Assembly (NCBI GenBank): GCA_949298825.1
Contig: CASFYB010000006.1
Location: 1 to 64,000 of the forward strand
Length of the DNA stretch: 64,000 bases
Direction: 5' to 3'
From: an uncultured Helicobacter sp.
GTDB taxonomy: Bacteria > Campylobacterota > Campylobacteria > Campylobacterales > Helicobacteraceae
In this document: in pieces, positions 54,571 through 63,519 of the stretch
Layout: every line of letters begins with the position of its first letter
How positions within the stretch are numbered: position 1 is the first letter of the stretch
Program-made: the position numbers and the translations under genes
Notes under the pieces: generated by a model
The model's database searches: none
What the model saw: only the letters and a program-made list of their open reading frames with translations
Told to the model about the DNA's origin: nothing

Positions 54571-57329
54571 GATTCTTGCGTACTGTTTTTTGTAACTTTT
54601 GGGTTATCCTGCCTATAGGATTGATTTATGCGATATCCTGTGGGGTAGCTACATTTATAGAAAATGACTATGGTACGATGATGGCAAATGCTATTGTTTA
54701 TCGATCTTTTTGGTTTAATCTTTTGCATCTTTATCTGGCCTTGGCCCTTGTTTTTAGCTTTATTTTTTCTTCTGCTTGGCGAGAGAGGAAGTATGCTGTT
54801 GTCATTCTCCACTTTGCTTTTGTTTTGATTATTATTGGTGCAGCGATCACGCGTTTTTTTGCATTTGAGGGGAGGATGCATATTAGAGAGGATGGTGAGA
54901 GCTTTAGCATCACTGCTAGTGAGCCTAGTATTAATATTATGGCCATGAAGGAAAATGGAGACAGGGAGTTTTATTTTTTAAATAAGGCGCTTTTAAGCAC
55001 ATTTGGCAAAAGAGATGAAACTATCCAGTTTTTTGATAAGCCACTTAAGTTAAGCGAGTTTGAGGTAAAAAAGCTAAGCAGTCATAAGGATGATGATACA
55101 TTGGAAGTGGCTTTTAAGGCTTGTTATGATTCTGTATGTAAGGATTATAGGCTTGTGGGTAGCGTTGGTGATAGTTTGCAGTTTGAGCGCCAAGATTTTA
55201 ATGATGTGAGAATCTTTATGGGCTATGGTTCAAGAGAAATCCCACTTCCTTTTGGCTTGAGGCTTAAAAAGTTTGATCTTGAGCGTTATCCTGGATCGAT
55301 GAGTCCTTCATCTTATGCATCTGAGGTAGAAATCTTAGATCCAAATAGAGAGGTTATTAAGCCTTATCGTATTTTTATGAACAATGTTTTGGATTTTGAA
55401 GGGTATAGATTCTATCAATCTTCTTATGATCAGGATGAGAAGGGTACGATTTTATCAGTTAATAGGGATCCTGGAAAGAATATCACTTATCTTGGATATG
55501 GATTGCTCATCCTTGGGGCCATACTTATTCTTTTTGTCAAAAATGGACGTTTTCAAACTCTTGCTAGATTCTTGCAGAATCAAAAAATGGCTTGCTTTGC
55601 ACTTATGTTCTTAGCAGCACTTTCATCACACAGCTTGCGCGCAGAGGAAGCAGCCTTGCAAAATGCAGAGCTAAGCAGTGAGCAAAAGGCTGATTTTTTG
55701 CAAACTTTTGCTAAAAACTCAAAAAATCACACTAAGGAATTCTCTAAACTTCAGCTTCAGAACTTCTCTGGCAGGATAGAACCAATTGATACTATTGCCA
55801 ATCAAGTCATCCATAAAATCACACATAAAACGACCTTATTTGGCATGAATGAGAATCAACTCTTTTTAGGGATGATGCTATACCCTCAGATTTTCAAAGA
55901 TTTGAAAATGATTTATGTTGGTAGAAATGAGGGAATTAAAGAAATTATTGGTCTAAAAAAGAATGATAACTTTGCTTCTTTTTCAGACTTTTATAGTCAG
56001 AGTATCGGCTATAAGCTCAATAACTATGTCCAAGAAGCCAATCGCAAGGATCCTGCTAAAAGGGATAATTTTGATAAGGATGTTTTAAAGATTGATGAGC
56101 GAGTAAATTTAGCCTATAGTATTTTTAGCGGCGCATTTTTAAGAATATTCCCAGTGCAAGATGGTGATGGTGCGTGGCTAGATCCTCTGGGGGTAGCAAA
56201 AATGGGTGATGCAACGATGGCCCATGAGGTTTCTAAGCTGCTTGGAGATGTGTTTAAAGCTTTTGATGCGGGTATTTTTAGGGATCAGTGGGATGATGTA
56301 TCCCCTTCTTTGCAGGCTATTGCAGATTACCAAAAAGAGCATAGTCCAAAACTTTATTTAAGCTCTGCAAAAGTGCATGCAGAGATGTTTTTAAACTCTA
56401 GCAATATTTTTAATAAACTTGTTATTCCTTATTTGATTCTAGGGCTTTTGTTTTTAGGTAGCGTGATTGTGAGTATGCTTAAAAATCAAACACCAAATAA
56501 AAAAGTGAGAGTCTTTTTATATGTTTTGGCTTGCATATGTGTGCTAATTCATACAATAGCACTTCTTTTGCGATGGTATGTAAGTGAGCATTCTCCATGG
56601 AGTAATGCCTATGAGTCAATGCTTTATATTGCTTTTGCTGCTGGTGTAGCTGGTGTGGTATTTTTTAGACGTTATCTTTTGGCAATCGCTGCAGCACTTT
56701 TTTTAGCAGGCATTTCATTATTTGTGGCCAATCTAGGTTTTATGGATCCGCAAATCACCCCCTTAGTACCGGTGCTTAAATCCTATTGGCTAAATATCCA
56801 TGTATCTGTTATTACAGCAAGCTATGGCTTTTTGGGCTTGTGCTTTATCTTGGGTGTGATGAGTCTGGTTTTATTTGTTTTTCGCTCACCCTCTCGTCCA
56901 AATATAGATGGTTCGATTCACTCTCTTTATGCGCTTAATGAAATGGCAATGATTCTAGGCTTGATGTTTTTGAGTGTTGGCAACTTTTTGGGGGGAGTTT
57001 GGGCTAATGAATCTTGGGGAAGGTATTGGAGCTGGGATGCCAAAGAGACTTGGGCACTTATATCAATTGTGATTTATAGCATTGTATTGCATTTGCGCTT
57101 TATGGGATTTAAAAATATGCCTTATGTTTTTTCTGTGGCAAGTGTTTTGGCTTTTTATGTGATTTTAATGACTTATTTTGGGGTGAATTATTATCTTTCT
57201 GGTATGCATAGCTATGCTGCTGGAGATCCAGTGCCTGTGCCAACTTTTGTATATTATTTTGTAGGATTGAATGTGCTTTTGATCATCTTATCTGCTCGTA
57301 AATATCGCCTAAAGGCATCCTATGCCTAG
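54567..57329 (+). CDS. ccsBA: Cytochrome c haem lyase CcsBA (ResB-ResC fusion)
   Basis: A 920-residue fused cytochrome c synthetase (System II). The N-terminal ResB part has helices near 15-40, 55-75 and 75-95 and a periplasmic domain; the C-terminal part has the haem-handling WWD motif (WGRYWSWDAKETWALIS) and conserved histidines (LLRWYVSEHSPWSNAYESM, the end GMHSYA). It carries haem out and joins it to CXXCH motifs. The fused form is typical of epsilonproteobacteria. Confidence 0.95.
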   Translation: MRFLRTVFCNFWVILPIGLIYAISCGVATFIENDYGTMMANAIVYRSFWFNLLHLYLALALVFSFIFSSAWRERKYAVVILHFAFVLIIIGAAITRFFAFEGRMHIREDGESFSITASEPSINIMAMKENGDREFYFLNKALLSTFGKRDETIQFFDKPLKLSEFEVKKLSSHKDDDTLEVAFKACYDSVCKDYRLVGSVGDSLQFERQDFNDVRIFMGYGSREIPLPFGLRLKKFDLERYPGSMSPSSYASEVEILDPNREVIKPYRIFMNNVLDFEGYRFYQSSYDQDEKGTILSVNRDPGKNITYLGYGLLILGAILILFVKNGRFQTLARFLQNQKMACFALMFLAALSSHSLRAEEAALQNAELSSEQKADFLQTFAKNSKNHTKEFSKLQLQNFSGRIEPIDTIANQVIHKITHKTTLFGMNENQLFLGMMLYPQIFKDLKMIYVGRNEGIKEIIGLKKNDNFASFSDFYSQSIGYKLNNYVQEANRKDPAKRDNFDKDVLKIDERVNLAYSIFSGAFLRIFPVQDGDGAWLDPLGVAKMGDATMAHEVSKLLGDVFKAFDAGIFRDQWDDVSPSLQAIADYQKEHSPKLYLSSAKVHAEMFLNSSNIFNKLVIPYLILGLLFLGSVIVSMLKNQTPNKKVRVFLYVLACICVLIHTIALLLRWYVSEHSPWSNAYESMLYIAFAAGVAGVVFFRRYLLAIAAALFLAGISLFVANLGFMDPQITPLVPVLKSYWLNIHVSVITASYGFLGLCFILGVMSLVLFVFRSPSRPNIDGSIHSLYALNEMAMILGLMFLSVGNFLGGVWANESWGRYWSWDAKETWALISIVIYSIVLHLRFMGFKNMPYVFSVASVLAFYVILMTYFGVNYYLSGMHSYAAGDPVPVPTFVYYFVGLNVLLIILSARKYRLKASYA

Positions 57330-58902
57330 AAAAAAGCAAGAGATGGTCAAAGAGGTTGAAAAGCCAAAAACTCCAAAGAAAATAAAAAAGCCACAAATAA
57401 AAAATATCAAAAGTAGGCAGACAAAAGAACAAGATATGATGGATTTTTTTAGCCAAGAGCATAAGAGGGCTGAATCTCTATCATTAAAAATGGTTTTTAA
57501 AAGAATTTTATTTGCTTTGGGGCTTGTGATCTTATTGGGCGTTGGAGCTGGATACTTTTTGTTCTATACATCTGGAGGGAATCACCTATTAAAATCTTAT
57601 GCTCAAGTAAGACTTGATAAGATGAATCTAAATTTGGAGCTTAAAAGCCTAGCGCTAAAAATTGGCTCTATTGATGCTAGTCTAGTTTATGATGATAAGC
57701 TTGAGATACGAGTTTTTGGTGATTTTAATGCTTTTTCTCAAAAAATGAAGCTAAAACTTGAGGGCAAAAGTAGATCTTGGCAATATCCTTTTAGCATACA
57801 AGGTGATGTAAATGGAGATTTAAAGAATCTTGTTTTCAATCTAACAAGTAATATCGCACAATCAAAAACTCATATTATTGCTGAGGTGAGGCATTATAGT
57901 TTGCAACGCTTATTTATAGATGCTAAGGGCGTAGCCTTAGAGGAGTTTTTGCCTTTATTTGTCCAAAATAATGCGATGGGTGGATTGGTCAATTTTGCCT
58001 TTTATGGGAATGTGCAGACTAATGGTAGTTTTGAGCTAGATGTCAAAAATTTGCGTACATTACGAAGGCTTTCGCATTTTTCTTTTCTTAATCAAGTGTT
58101 AAAAAATAGTGCCTCTGGTAGCATTAAAGGTAAGCTTGAAGGACGAAATATCACCCAGGGAAGTGGGAATATCATCTCTAGTGCCTATCAGATTGATTTT
58201 TCTAATATTACTGGTGATTTTAGTAAGATCAAGTGGGATTATTTAATAAAGATTCCTAGCCTAAGGATGCTTAATCCATCTGTGAGAAATGATTTTCCAG
58301 TAGAGATTAGTGGTGTGGGAAGCTATGATGAGAAATGGCAGCTTAGCCTTGCATCACAGAGTTTTGATGGCCAGATCAATGGAGAGATTATCAATCATAA
58401 GCTAAATCTTAATTTTGATAATAATAGTGCTGCTAGATTGCTTGGCTTTTTGAGATTGCCACAGGAGATTGGAGCTGTTGTTAGCGGGACTTTAGATTAT
58501 GATTTAAGTGAGCATATGGGACTTTTAAAAGCACAGGTTAGCTCATTAAAAATTCGTCATAATAAGTTTTTTAATCTCATTGGACAATACAGTGGCTTTG
58601 ATATTCAAAAAGAGAATTTTATGCCATTCTTATTTACGCTAGATATCATGGGGCATGATGGTGTGGCTAGGTTTAATATTGAGGGTGAGAGACTTGGGCT
58701 TGAGAGTGAGGATTTTAAGATCAATTTTTATGAGTTGGGTATAGAAGCGCCTTTAAGTGTGAGTGTGCGGTTGAATGAAGATAAAAAGGTCAGGTTAAAT
58801 TTGCACTTAGAGGGCAATATCAATTCACCAAAGACTGTCTTTGATTTACGAGAGATTCTGCGTTTGGATAAAAATATTTTAAAAAACCTCAAGACTTTTT
58901 AA
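57322..58902 (+). CDS. AsmA-like membrane-anchored protein, unknown function
   Basis: A 526-residue protein beginning with a very basic, lysine-proline-rich N-terminus (about 1-60), then one helix (about 64-82) and a long periplasmic part of beta-rich repeats (LKLEGKSRSWQYPFSIQGDVNG, VSGTLDYDLSEH, LNLHLEGNINSPKTVFDLREILR). The last stretch resembles the end of AsmA/TamB-type lipid-transport proteins. It overlaps ccsBA by eight bases. The family call is an inference from layout only. Confidence 0.5.
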   Translation: MPRKKQEMVKEVEKPKTPKKIKKPQIKNIKSRQTKEQDMMDFFSQEHKRAESLSLKMVFKRILFALGLVILLGVGAGYFLFYTSGGNHLLKSYAQVRLDKMNLNLELKSLALKIGSIDASLVYDDKLEIRVFGDFNAFSQKMKLKLEGKSRSWQYPFSIQGDVNGDLKNLVFNLTSNIAQSKTHIIAEVRHYSLQRLFIDAKGVALEEFLPLFVQNNAMGGLVNFAFYGNVQTNGSFELDVKNLRTLRRLSHFSFLNQVLKNSASGSIKGKLEGRNITQGSGNIISSAYQIDFSNITGDFSKIKWDYLIKIPSLRMLNPSVRNDFPVEISGVGSYDEKWQLSLASQSFDGQINGEIINHKLNLNFDNNSAARLLGFLRLPQEIGAVVSGTLDYDLSEHMGLLKAQVSSLKIRHNKFFNLIGQYSGFDIQKENFMPFLFTLDIMGHDGVARFNIEGERLGLESEDFKINFYELGIEAPLSVSVRLNEDKKVRLNLHLEGNINSPKTVFDLREILRLDKNILKNLKTF

Positions 58903-58913
58903 TAAGAGACATT

Positions 58914-59336
58914 ATGGATGAGAGGATTGCTCGCTTTATTATAAGAGAGCATATTATGCATATTGCCATTAGAGAGGATGAGGGGGTTTATAATGCTAGT
59001 TGTTTTTATGCTTTTGATAGGAAGAATCTAGCCTTAATTTTTAAATCTGATCCTGCTAGCCATCATATTATGCTGGCTAAAGTTTGGCCTTATGTGGGTA
59101 TTAGCATTGCTAAAAATACTCGTATTATAAAGAGAATCCAAGGTCTACAGGCAAAAGGCTTTTTTACTCAGGCTAGTGATGAGCAAAAGCAACAATATTA
59201 TGAGACCTATCCTTTTGGGCGTGCTATAAAGGGGCAGGTTTATGCATTAGAGATTTTATGGTGCAAATATACAGATAATAGCCTCTTGAGATTAAAAAAG
59301 CTAGAATATCAAAAACAAAGGAGTAAAGATGTTTAA
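58914..59336 (+). CDS. FMN-binding split-barrel protein (YhbP/UPF0306-like)
   Basis: A 140-residue protein. The pattern HIMHIAIREDEGVYNASCFYAFDRKNLALIFKSD... matches the pyridoxamine-phosphate-oxidase-like split barrel, in particular the YhbP group, with the terminal GQVYALEILWCKYTDNS. Role and ligand unknown. Its end overlaps the next small gene by eight bases. Confidence 0.65.
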   Translation: MDERIARFIIREHIMHIAIREDEGVYNASCFYAFDRKNLALIFKSDPASHHIMLAKVWPYVGISIAKNTRIIKRIQGLQAKGFFTQASDEQKQQYYETYPFGRAIKGQVYALEILWCKYTDNSLLRLKKLEYQKQRSKDV

Positions 59337-59535
59337 AGATAGTAATGGAGTAGAACTGCAAGATGGAGATAATGTACAAATTATCAAGGATTTAAAAGCC
59401 AAAGGAGCAGGTGTTTTAAAAAGAGGAATGGTGGTAAAAAACATACGATTGGGCAGTCGCGAGGGTGAGGTAGAAGGAAGGGTGGATAAGGTAGGCACTT
59501 TGGTGCTTAAGACTTGCTTTGTTAAGAAGGTGTGA
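59329..59535 (+). CDS. PhnA-like protein, C-terminal domain only
   Basis: A 68-residue protein equal to the C-terminal domain of the PhnA/YjdM family (DSNGVELQDGDNVQIIKDLKAKG, VVKNIRLGSREGEVEGRVDKVGTLVLKT). The N-terminal zinc ribbon of full-length PhnA is absent. The family name came from the phosphonate operon of E. coli, but a link to phosphonate is not shown. A perfect palindrome follows. Confidence 0.8.
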   Translation: MFKDSNGVELQDGDNVQIIKDLKAKGAGVLKRGMVVKNIRLGSREGEVEGRVDKVGTLVLKTCFVKKV

Positions 59536-59549
59536 TTCTAGTTTGGTGG

Positions 59550-59573
59550 GATCTAGGATTATAATCCTAGATC
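59550..59573. terminator. Perfect palindromic bidirectional terminator
   Basis: A 24-base perfect inverted repeat (GATCTAGGAT plus TATA centre plus its complement) lies between the PhnA-like gene and the convergent lipase gene and is followed by a T run on the plus strand. Confidence 0.75.
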
Positions 59574-59578
59574 AAGTT

Positions 59579-60502
59579 TTAGGCTAGGTTTTGTGACTTT
59601 AGCCACTCTAGCATATCTTGTAGATATTCTTGTTTTCTAGGCTCATTAAAGACTTCATGCCGACAAATAGGGTAGAGCTTAGATTCCACATTGTTATATC
59701 CTTGTGCTTTTATATGCTTGATGGCTTTTTGCACCCCTTTGCCAAACTCTCCACATGCATCCTCTTCCCCGCTTAAAAATAAAATAGGCAAATCTTTAAA
59801 GATTTTTTGGTAGGGAGAGAAAACTTGATTTAATCCTTTTAAGAGATTGCCAAAACTATTTAAAGAAAAGATAAAGCGACATTTATCATCTAAATCATAT
59901 TGCTTAACAACCTCATCATCGCTGCATATCCAGTAAGATTGGCTTTTGCCCTGATGGGAAAACTTTTTATTAAATCCACCTAAAGATAGGGAAAAAATGA
60001 TTTTTTGGAAAAATTTATATAAGCCTTTTGTAAAACTAATTTTCTCAAATAGGAAGCTAAGCTTTGATCCAATAGAGGCTAATGGATTTGGTGATGGTGT
60101 GCCAGATAGGATGAGTGCATCAATCCTATCTCCATAAAGTTGTAAAAATCTCCTTGATAGCAGTGAGCCCATGCTATGACCCAATAAAATGATCTTGCAA
60201 TTAGGATTTTCTTTTTTGATGATTTCATTAAGTCTTAGCATATCTTTTGTAGCCATCTCAAAGCCATCTTGTCCCATTTCCCCAAGAGTGATATGCCCAC
60301 CAATACTATTGCCATGCCCTCTATGATCGTTGATATAGACTTTATAGCCCGCTTTGGTAAGTTCATTAGCTAGCCAGATATAGCGCCCTTTATGCTCTAC
60401 CATACCATGGGCGATCTGGATAACTTTGTGGTTAAATTTTTTTGGTTGATAATAATCATAGGCAATATTCCCAAAATCGCTCTTAAAAAAATGCTCCCCC
60501 AT
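59579..60502 (-). CDS. Alpha/beta hydrolase (monoacylglycerol lipase/lysophospholipase type)
   Basis: A 307-residue serine hydrolase of the Hydrolase_4 group. The nucleophile elbow is GHSMGS (about 105), the oxyanion region is HGMVEHKGRY, and the acid (GEEDACGE) and histidine (CRHEVFNE) follow in order. It probably cleaves monoacylglycerols or lysophospholipids. It lies nine bases after msrB on the same strand. Confidence 0.85.
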   Translation of the reverse strand: MGEHFFKSDFGNIAYDYYQPKKFNHKVIQIAHGMVEHKGRYIWLANELTKAGYKVYINDHRGHGNSIGGHITLGEMGQDGFEMATKDMLRLNEIIKKENPNCKIILLGHSMGSLLSRRFLQLYGDRIDALILSGTPSPNPLASIGSKLSFLFEKISFTKGLYKFFQKIIFSLSLGGFNKKFSHQGKSQSYWICSDDEVVKQYDLDDKCRFIFSLNSFGNLLKGLNQVFSPYQKIFKDLPILFLSGEEDACGEFGKGVQKAIKHIKAQGYNNVESKLYPICRHEVFNEPRKQEYLQDMLEWLKSQNLA

Positions 60503-60511
60503 AAACCCTCC

Positions 60512-60865
60512 TTATATTTTTTTAAAACGTATGGATAGAGAATTAACACAATGACGAGTATTTTTATCTGTATAGCCTTCATTTCTAAAAACATGACCTA
60601 GATGGCCTCCGCATTTAGCACAAGTAATCTCAATGCGCCTACCATCGCTATCTAAACTTTCTTTCACTCCATCTTTAAAGCAATCATCAAAGCTTGGCCA
60701 TCCACAACCGCTTCTAAACTTTGCCTGTGAGCTAAAAAGTGGATTATCACAGGCCCTGCAGATATAGATTCCTTCTTCAAAATGATTATCATATTCTCCG
60801 CTAAATGGTGCTTCTGTGCCTTTGTGGATTAAGATTTGTTCTTCTTGTGGTGTGAGCTTATTCAT
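60512..60865 (-). CDS. msrB: Peptide methionine (R)-S-oxide reductase
   Basis: A 117-residue MsrB. The zinc pairs are CRAC and CAKC, FRSGCGWPSF and GHLGHVF are family motifs, and the catalytic cysteine is in RHCVNSLSIRF. It repairs oxidised methionine. It is a stand-alone protein here, not fused to MsrA as in H. pylori. Confidence 0.95.
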   Translation of the reverse strand: MNKLTPQEEQILIHKGTEAPFSGEYDNHFEEGIYICRACDNPLFSSQAKFRSGCGWPSFDDCFKDGVKESLDSDGRRIEITCAKCGGHLGHVFRNEGYTDKNTRHCVNSLSIRFKKI

Positions 60866-60967
60866 TTTAGCCTTCCTTTAGGTAAGTTTCAGATATTGAT
60901 TTTTTAAAATCTGCTAAGATATTAGCTTATTTTCTTAAAAGAATCTAAATAAAGACAAGGAATATCT

Positions 60968-61828
60968 ATGAAAAAATTTGCTTCATTTTTATTGGCCCCA
61001 TTTGTTTTTATTACAAATTATTTTAAGGCATGTGTATTTTTATTGATTGTAATAATATTAATCATTGCTTTTGGCGCTGGCGAGCCAAAAAGTCAGGCCA
61101 ATTTGGCCAAGCTTTATCTCACAGGTCCTATTATAGATTCTCAAAGCTTTTATGAGCAAGTTAGAAAAATCAAGAACAATCCGCAAATAAAAGGTGTTTT
61201 GTTGATCATCAACTCTCCTGGTGGGGCCATGGGAGCTAGTATAGAGATTAGCGATATGATTAAGAGTTTGCGCTCAAAGATGCCTGTGGTGGCTTATGTG
61301 CAGAGCTTGATGGCTAGCGGGGGGTATTATGGCGGGATGTATGCTAACTCTATTGTTGCTTCTCGTGGTGCGCTTATTGGTAGTATTGGCGTGATTTTTA
61401 GTGGCATGAATGTAGAGAATTTGATGCAGAAACTAGGTTTGCAAAATCAGGGTATCCATGCAGGTGAGTATAAAGAGGTGGGTACGATGATGCGTACTTG
61501 GAATGAAAATGAGCGTCAGTTTTTAACCTCTCTTATTCAAGAAGAGTATCAAATGTTTATTGAAGATGTAGCAGATGCCAGGGGGCTTAGCATAGAGAAT
61601 TATAAAAGCTTTGCAGAAGGCAAGATTTTTAGCGCAAAAAATGCCTTAAAACTTAAATTGATAGATGAGATTGGCACGCAAGATAGGGCTATTGATCTTT
61701 TGTGTGAGATGACACAGGTTGATGAGCCTATTTGGATGGAAAAGGGGAGATTAGAAGGGTTGTTAGATTCTTTGGTTGAGCAAAGCAGTAAGGTAGCCTT
61801 TAGCGCATTTGGAAGCATGCTTAGATAG
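60968..61828 (+). CDS. sppA: Signal peptide peptidase SppA (short form)
   Basis: A 286-residue S49 peptidase with one N-terminal helix (about 18-38). The serine nucleophile is in QSLMASGGYYGGMYA, the lysine in GEYKEVGTMMR, and INSPGGAMGAS and GALIGSIGVIFSG are typical. It degrades cleaved signal peptides in the membrane. purU follows after nine bases, as in H. pylori. Confidence 0.92.
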   Translation: MKKFASFLLAPFVFITNYFKACVFLLIVIILIIAFGAGEPKSQANLAKLYLTGPIIDSQSFYEQVRKIKNNPQIKGVLLIINSPGGAMGASIEISDMIKSLRSKMPVVAYVQSLMASGGYYGGMYANSIVASRGALIGSIGVIFSGMNVENLMQKLGLQNQGIHAGEYKEVGTMMRTWNENERQFLTSLIQEEYQMFIEDVADARGLSIENYKSFAEGKIFSAKNALKLKLIDEIGTQDRAIDLLCEMTQVDEPIWMEKGRLEGLLDSLVEQSSKVAFSAFGSMLR

Positions 61829-61837
61829 GGGGAATAG

Positions 61838-62677
61838 ATGGGGAAATATGTCATTTTGATCCAAACAAAAGATGAGAGAGGTTTGGTTTTTAAGGTATCT
61901 CAGATTTTGTATGAGGCAGGGCTAAATATCGAAAAAAATGATGAGTATGTAGCACATGAGGATGGCATGTTTTTTATGCGTACAGAAGTGAGCGGAGATT
62001 TGGCAGATTCTGGCAAGGAGATTTTAGAGAAGATCAAAAGTAGCCTAGATTCTAAAGCTAGTGTTAGGATCATCCCTCAAGCTAAAAAGTCAGCATTAAT
62101 TTTTTGCACAAAAGAAAATCACTGTTTAGGGGATTTGCTTTTAAGGATAGATAGTGGAGAGCTTTTGGTTGATATTAAGGCAGTTATTAGTAATCACCCT
62201 GATTTGGGCGATTTAGTAAGGAAGTTTGGTATTGAGTTTGTTTGTATCAGTGCAGATGGGATCTCTAGAGAGGAATATGAAAGCCGCTTGCTTGAGACTT
62301 GCCAGAAATATGAATTTGATTATATTTTCTTGGCTAAATATATGAGGATTTTATCACCTAATTTTGTGGCTAAATATGAGCAAAGAATCATTAATATCCA
62401 TCATTCTTTTTTGCCTGCATTTATTGGAGCCAATCCCTATAAGCAAGCTTTTATGCGTGGTGTAAAGCTTATTGGAGCTACAGCACATTTTGTGAATAAT
62501 GAGCTAGATGAAGGGCCTATTATTACACAGGATGTGATAAGCATTAATCACACTTATAGTTGGCAGGATATGCAAAAGGCTGGGCGGAATATCGAAAAGA
62601 TCGTCTTTGCACGCGCAATCGAGCTTGTGCTAGATGATCGAATTTTTGTTTATGGGAATAAGACAATTGTTTTTTAG
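61838..62677 (+). CDS. purU: Formyltetrahydrofolate deformylase
   Basis: A 279-residue enzyme that frees formate from 10-formyl-THF for purine synthesis. The N-terminal ACT domain (about 1-75) is followed by the formyl-transferase-like catalytic part with IINIHHSFLPAFIGANPYKQ and DEGPIITQDV (the Asn-His-Asp set). Its last 26 bases overlap the next gene. Confidence 0.94.
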   Translation: MGKYVILIQTKDERGLVFKVSQILYEAGLNIEKNDEYVAHEDGMFFMRTEVSGDLADSGKEILEKIKSSLDSKASVRIIPQAKKSALIFCTKENHCLGDLLLRIDSGELLVDIKAVISNHPDLGDLVRKFGIEFVCISADGISREEYESRLLETCQKYEFDYIFLAKYMRILSPNFVAKYEQRIINIHHSFLPAFIGANPYKQAFMRGVKLIGATAHFVNNELDEGPIITQDVISINHTYSWQDMQKAGRNIEKIVFARAIELVLDDRIFVYGNKTIVF

Positions 62678-63416
62678 ATTTGGTATTTTTTGTTTTTTGC
62701 TTGCTAGCTTTTTGTCTGCACAGAGATTAACCTTTAATCAAATAGAATCTAAATATGCATCCATGAAGCCTAGTTTGTGGGGAGATCATTTATCTGGTGT
62801 GCTTTCTCGTATCTCCACTCAAAAGCCTTATATTTTTTTGACGCTGGATGCATGCAGCGGGAAGCTAGATTCTAGAATTATTGATTTTTTGAATCAAAAT
62901 AAGATACCAGCAGTTATTTTTATCAATGCACGTTGGATTGATGGGCATAAGGACAAGCTTTTAGAAATGGCAAAAAATGAGCTTTTTTCTATACAAAATC
63001 ATGGCACTTTGCATAAGCCTCTAAGTATAGATGGTCGTAGTGTCTATCATATTGAGGGTACAAAAAACATTAAAGAAGCTTATGATGAAGTGATGCAAAA
63101 TGATTCTAAGATTTTTGGGCTTATAGGAAGGTATCCAAGGTTTTTTAGATCAGGCACGGCTTATTATGATGATGTGACGCTTTCTATGCTTAGGGATATT
63201 GATTATATAGCGGTAGGTTATGATGTTTTAGGGGATGGAGGAGCTACATTTAGTAGGGAGCAGATGATCAAACAGGTAGATTTAGTGCGGAATGGGTCGA
63301 TTCTGATTTATCATATTAATCATCCTGAAAAAGCTATTTATGATGGCTTGAAAGAAGTGGTGAGGATTTTGCAGGCTAGAGGTTTTGTATTTAAAAAATT
63401 AGATGATTTTTTCTAA
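62652..63416 (+). CDS. Secreted polysaccharide-deacetylase-like protein
   Basis: A 254-residue protein with a signal peptide (MGIRQLFFRFGIFCFLLASFLSAQ) and a NodB-homology domain. Motif 1 is FLTLDACSG, so the second Asp of the usual TFDD is absent; motif 2 is NHGTLHK, an HxxxH metal pair. RFFRSGTAYYDD corresponds to the R-x-P-G region without the usual proline. It could remove acetyl groups from surface polysaccharide or peptidoglycan, or be altered in activity. An ATG at 62634 is an alternative start; neither has a clear ribosome site. Confidence 0.7.
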   Translation: MGIRQLFFRFGIFCFLLASFLSAQRLTFNQIESKYASMKPSLWGDHLSGVLSRISTQKPYIFLTLDACSGKLDSRIIDFLNQNKIPAVIFINARWIDGHKDKLLEMAKNELFSIQNHGTLHKPLSIDGRSVYHIEGTKNIKEAYDEVMQNDSKIFGLIGRYPRFFRSGTAYYDDVTLSMLRDIDYIAVGYDVLGDGGATFSREQMIKQVDLVRNGSILIYHINHPEKAIYDGLKEVVRILQARGFVFKKLDDFF

Positions 63417-63453
63417 TAAATTTTAGAAAAGTAAAATAAAACTTTTAATTTAA

Positions 63454-63464
63454 TATAATATAAT
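63454..63464 (+). promoter_or_regulatory. acnB: Probable -10 element of acnB
   Basis: Two overlapping TATAAT hexamers (63454-63459 and 63459-63464) lie about 56 bases before the ATG, without a clear -35. Confidence 0.35.
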
Positions 63465-63519
63465 GTTTGCGTATTTGAGTAAGGCTAAGAGCTAGGGGTT
63501 AGATACAAAAGGATAGAAA

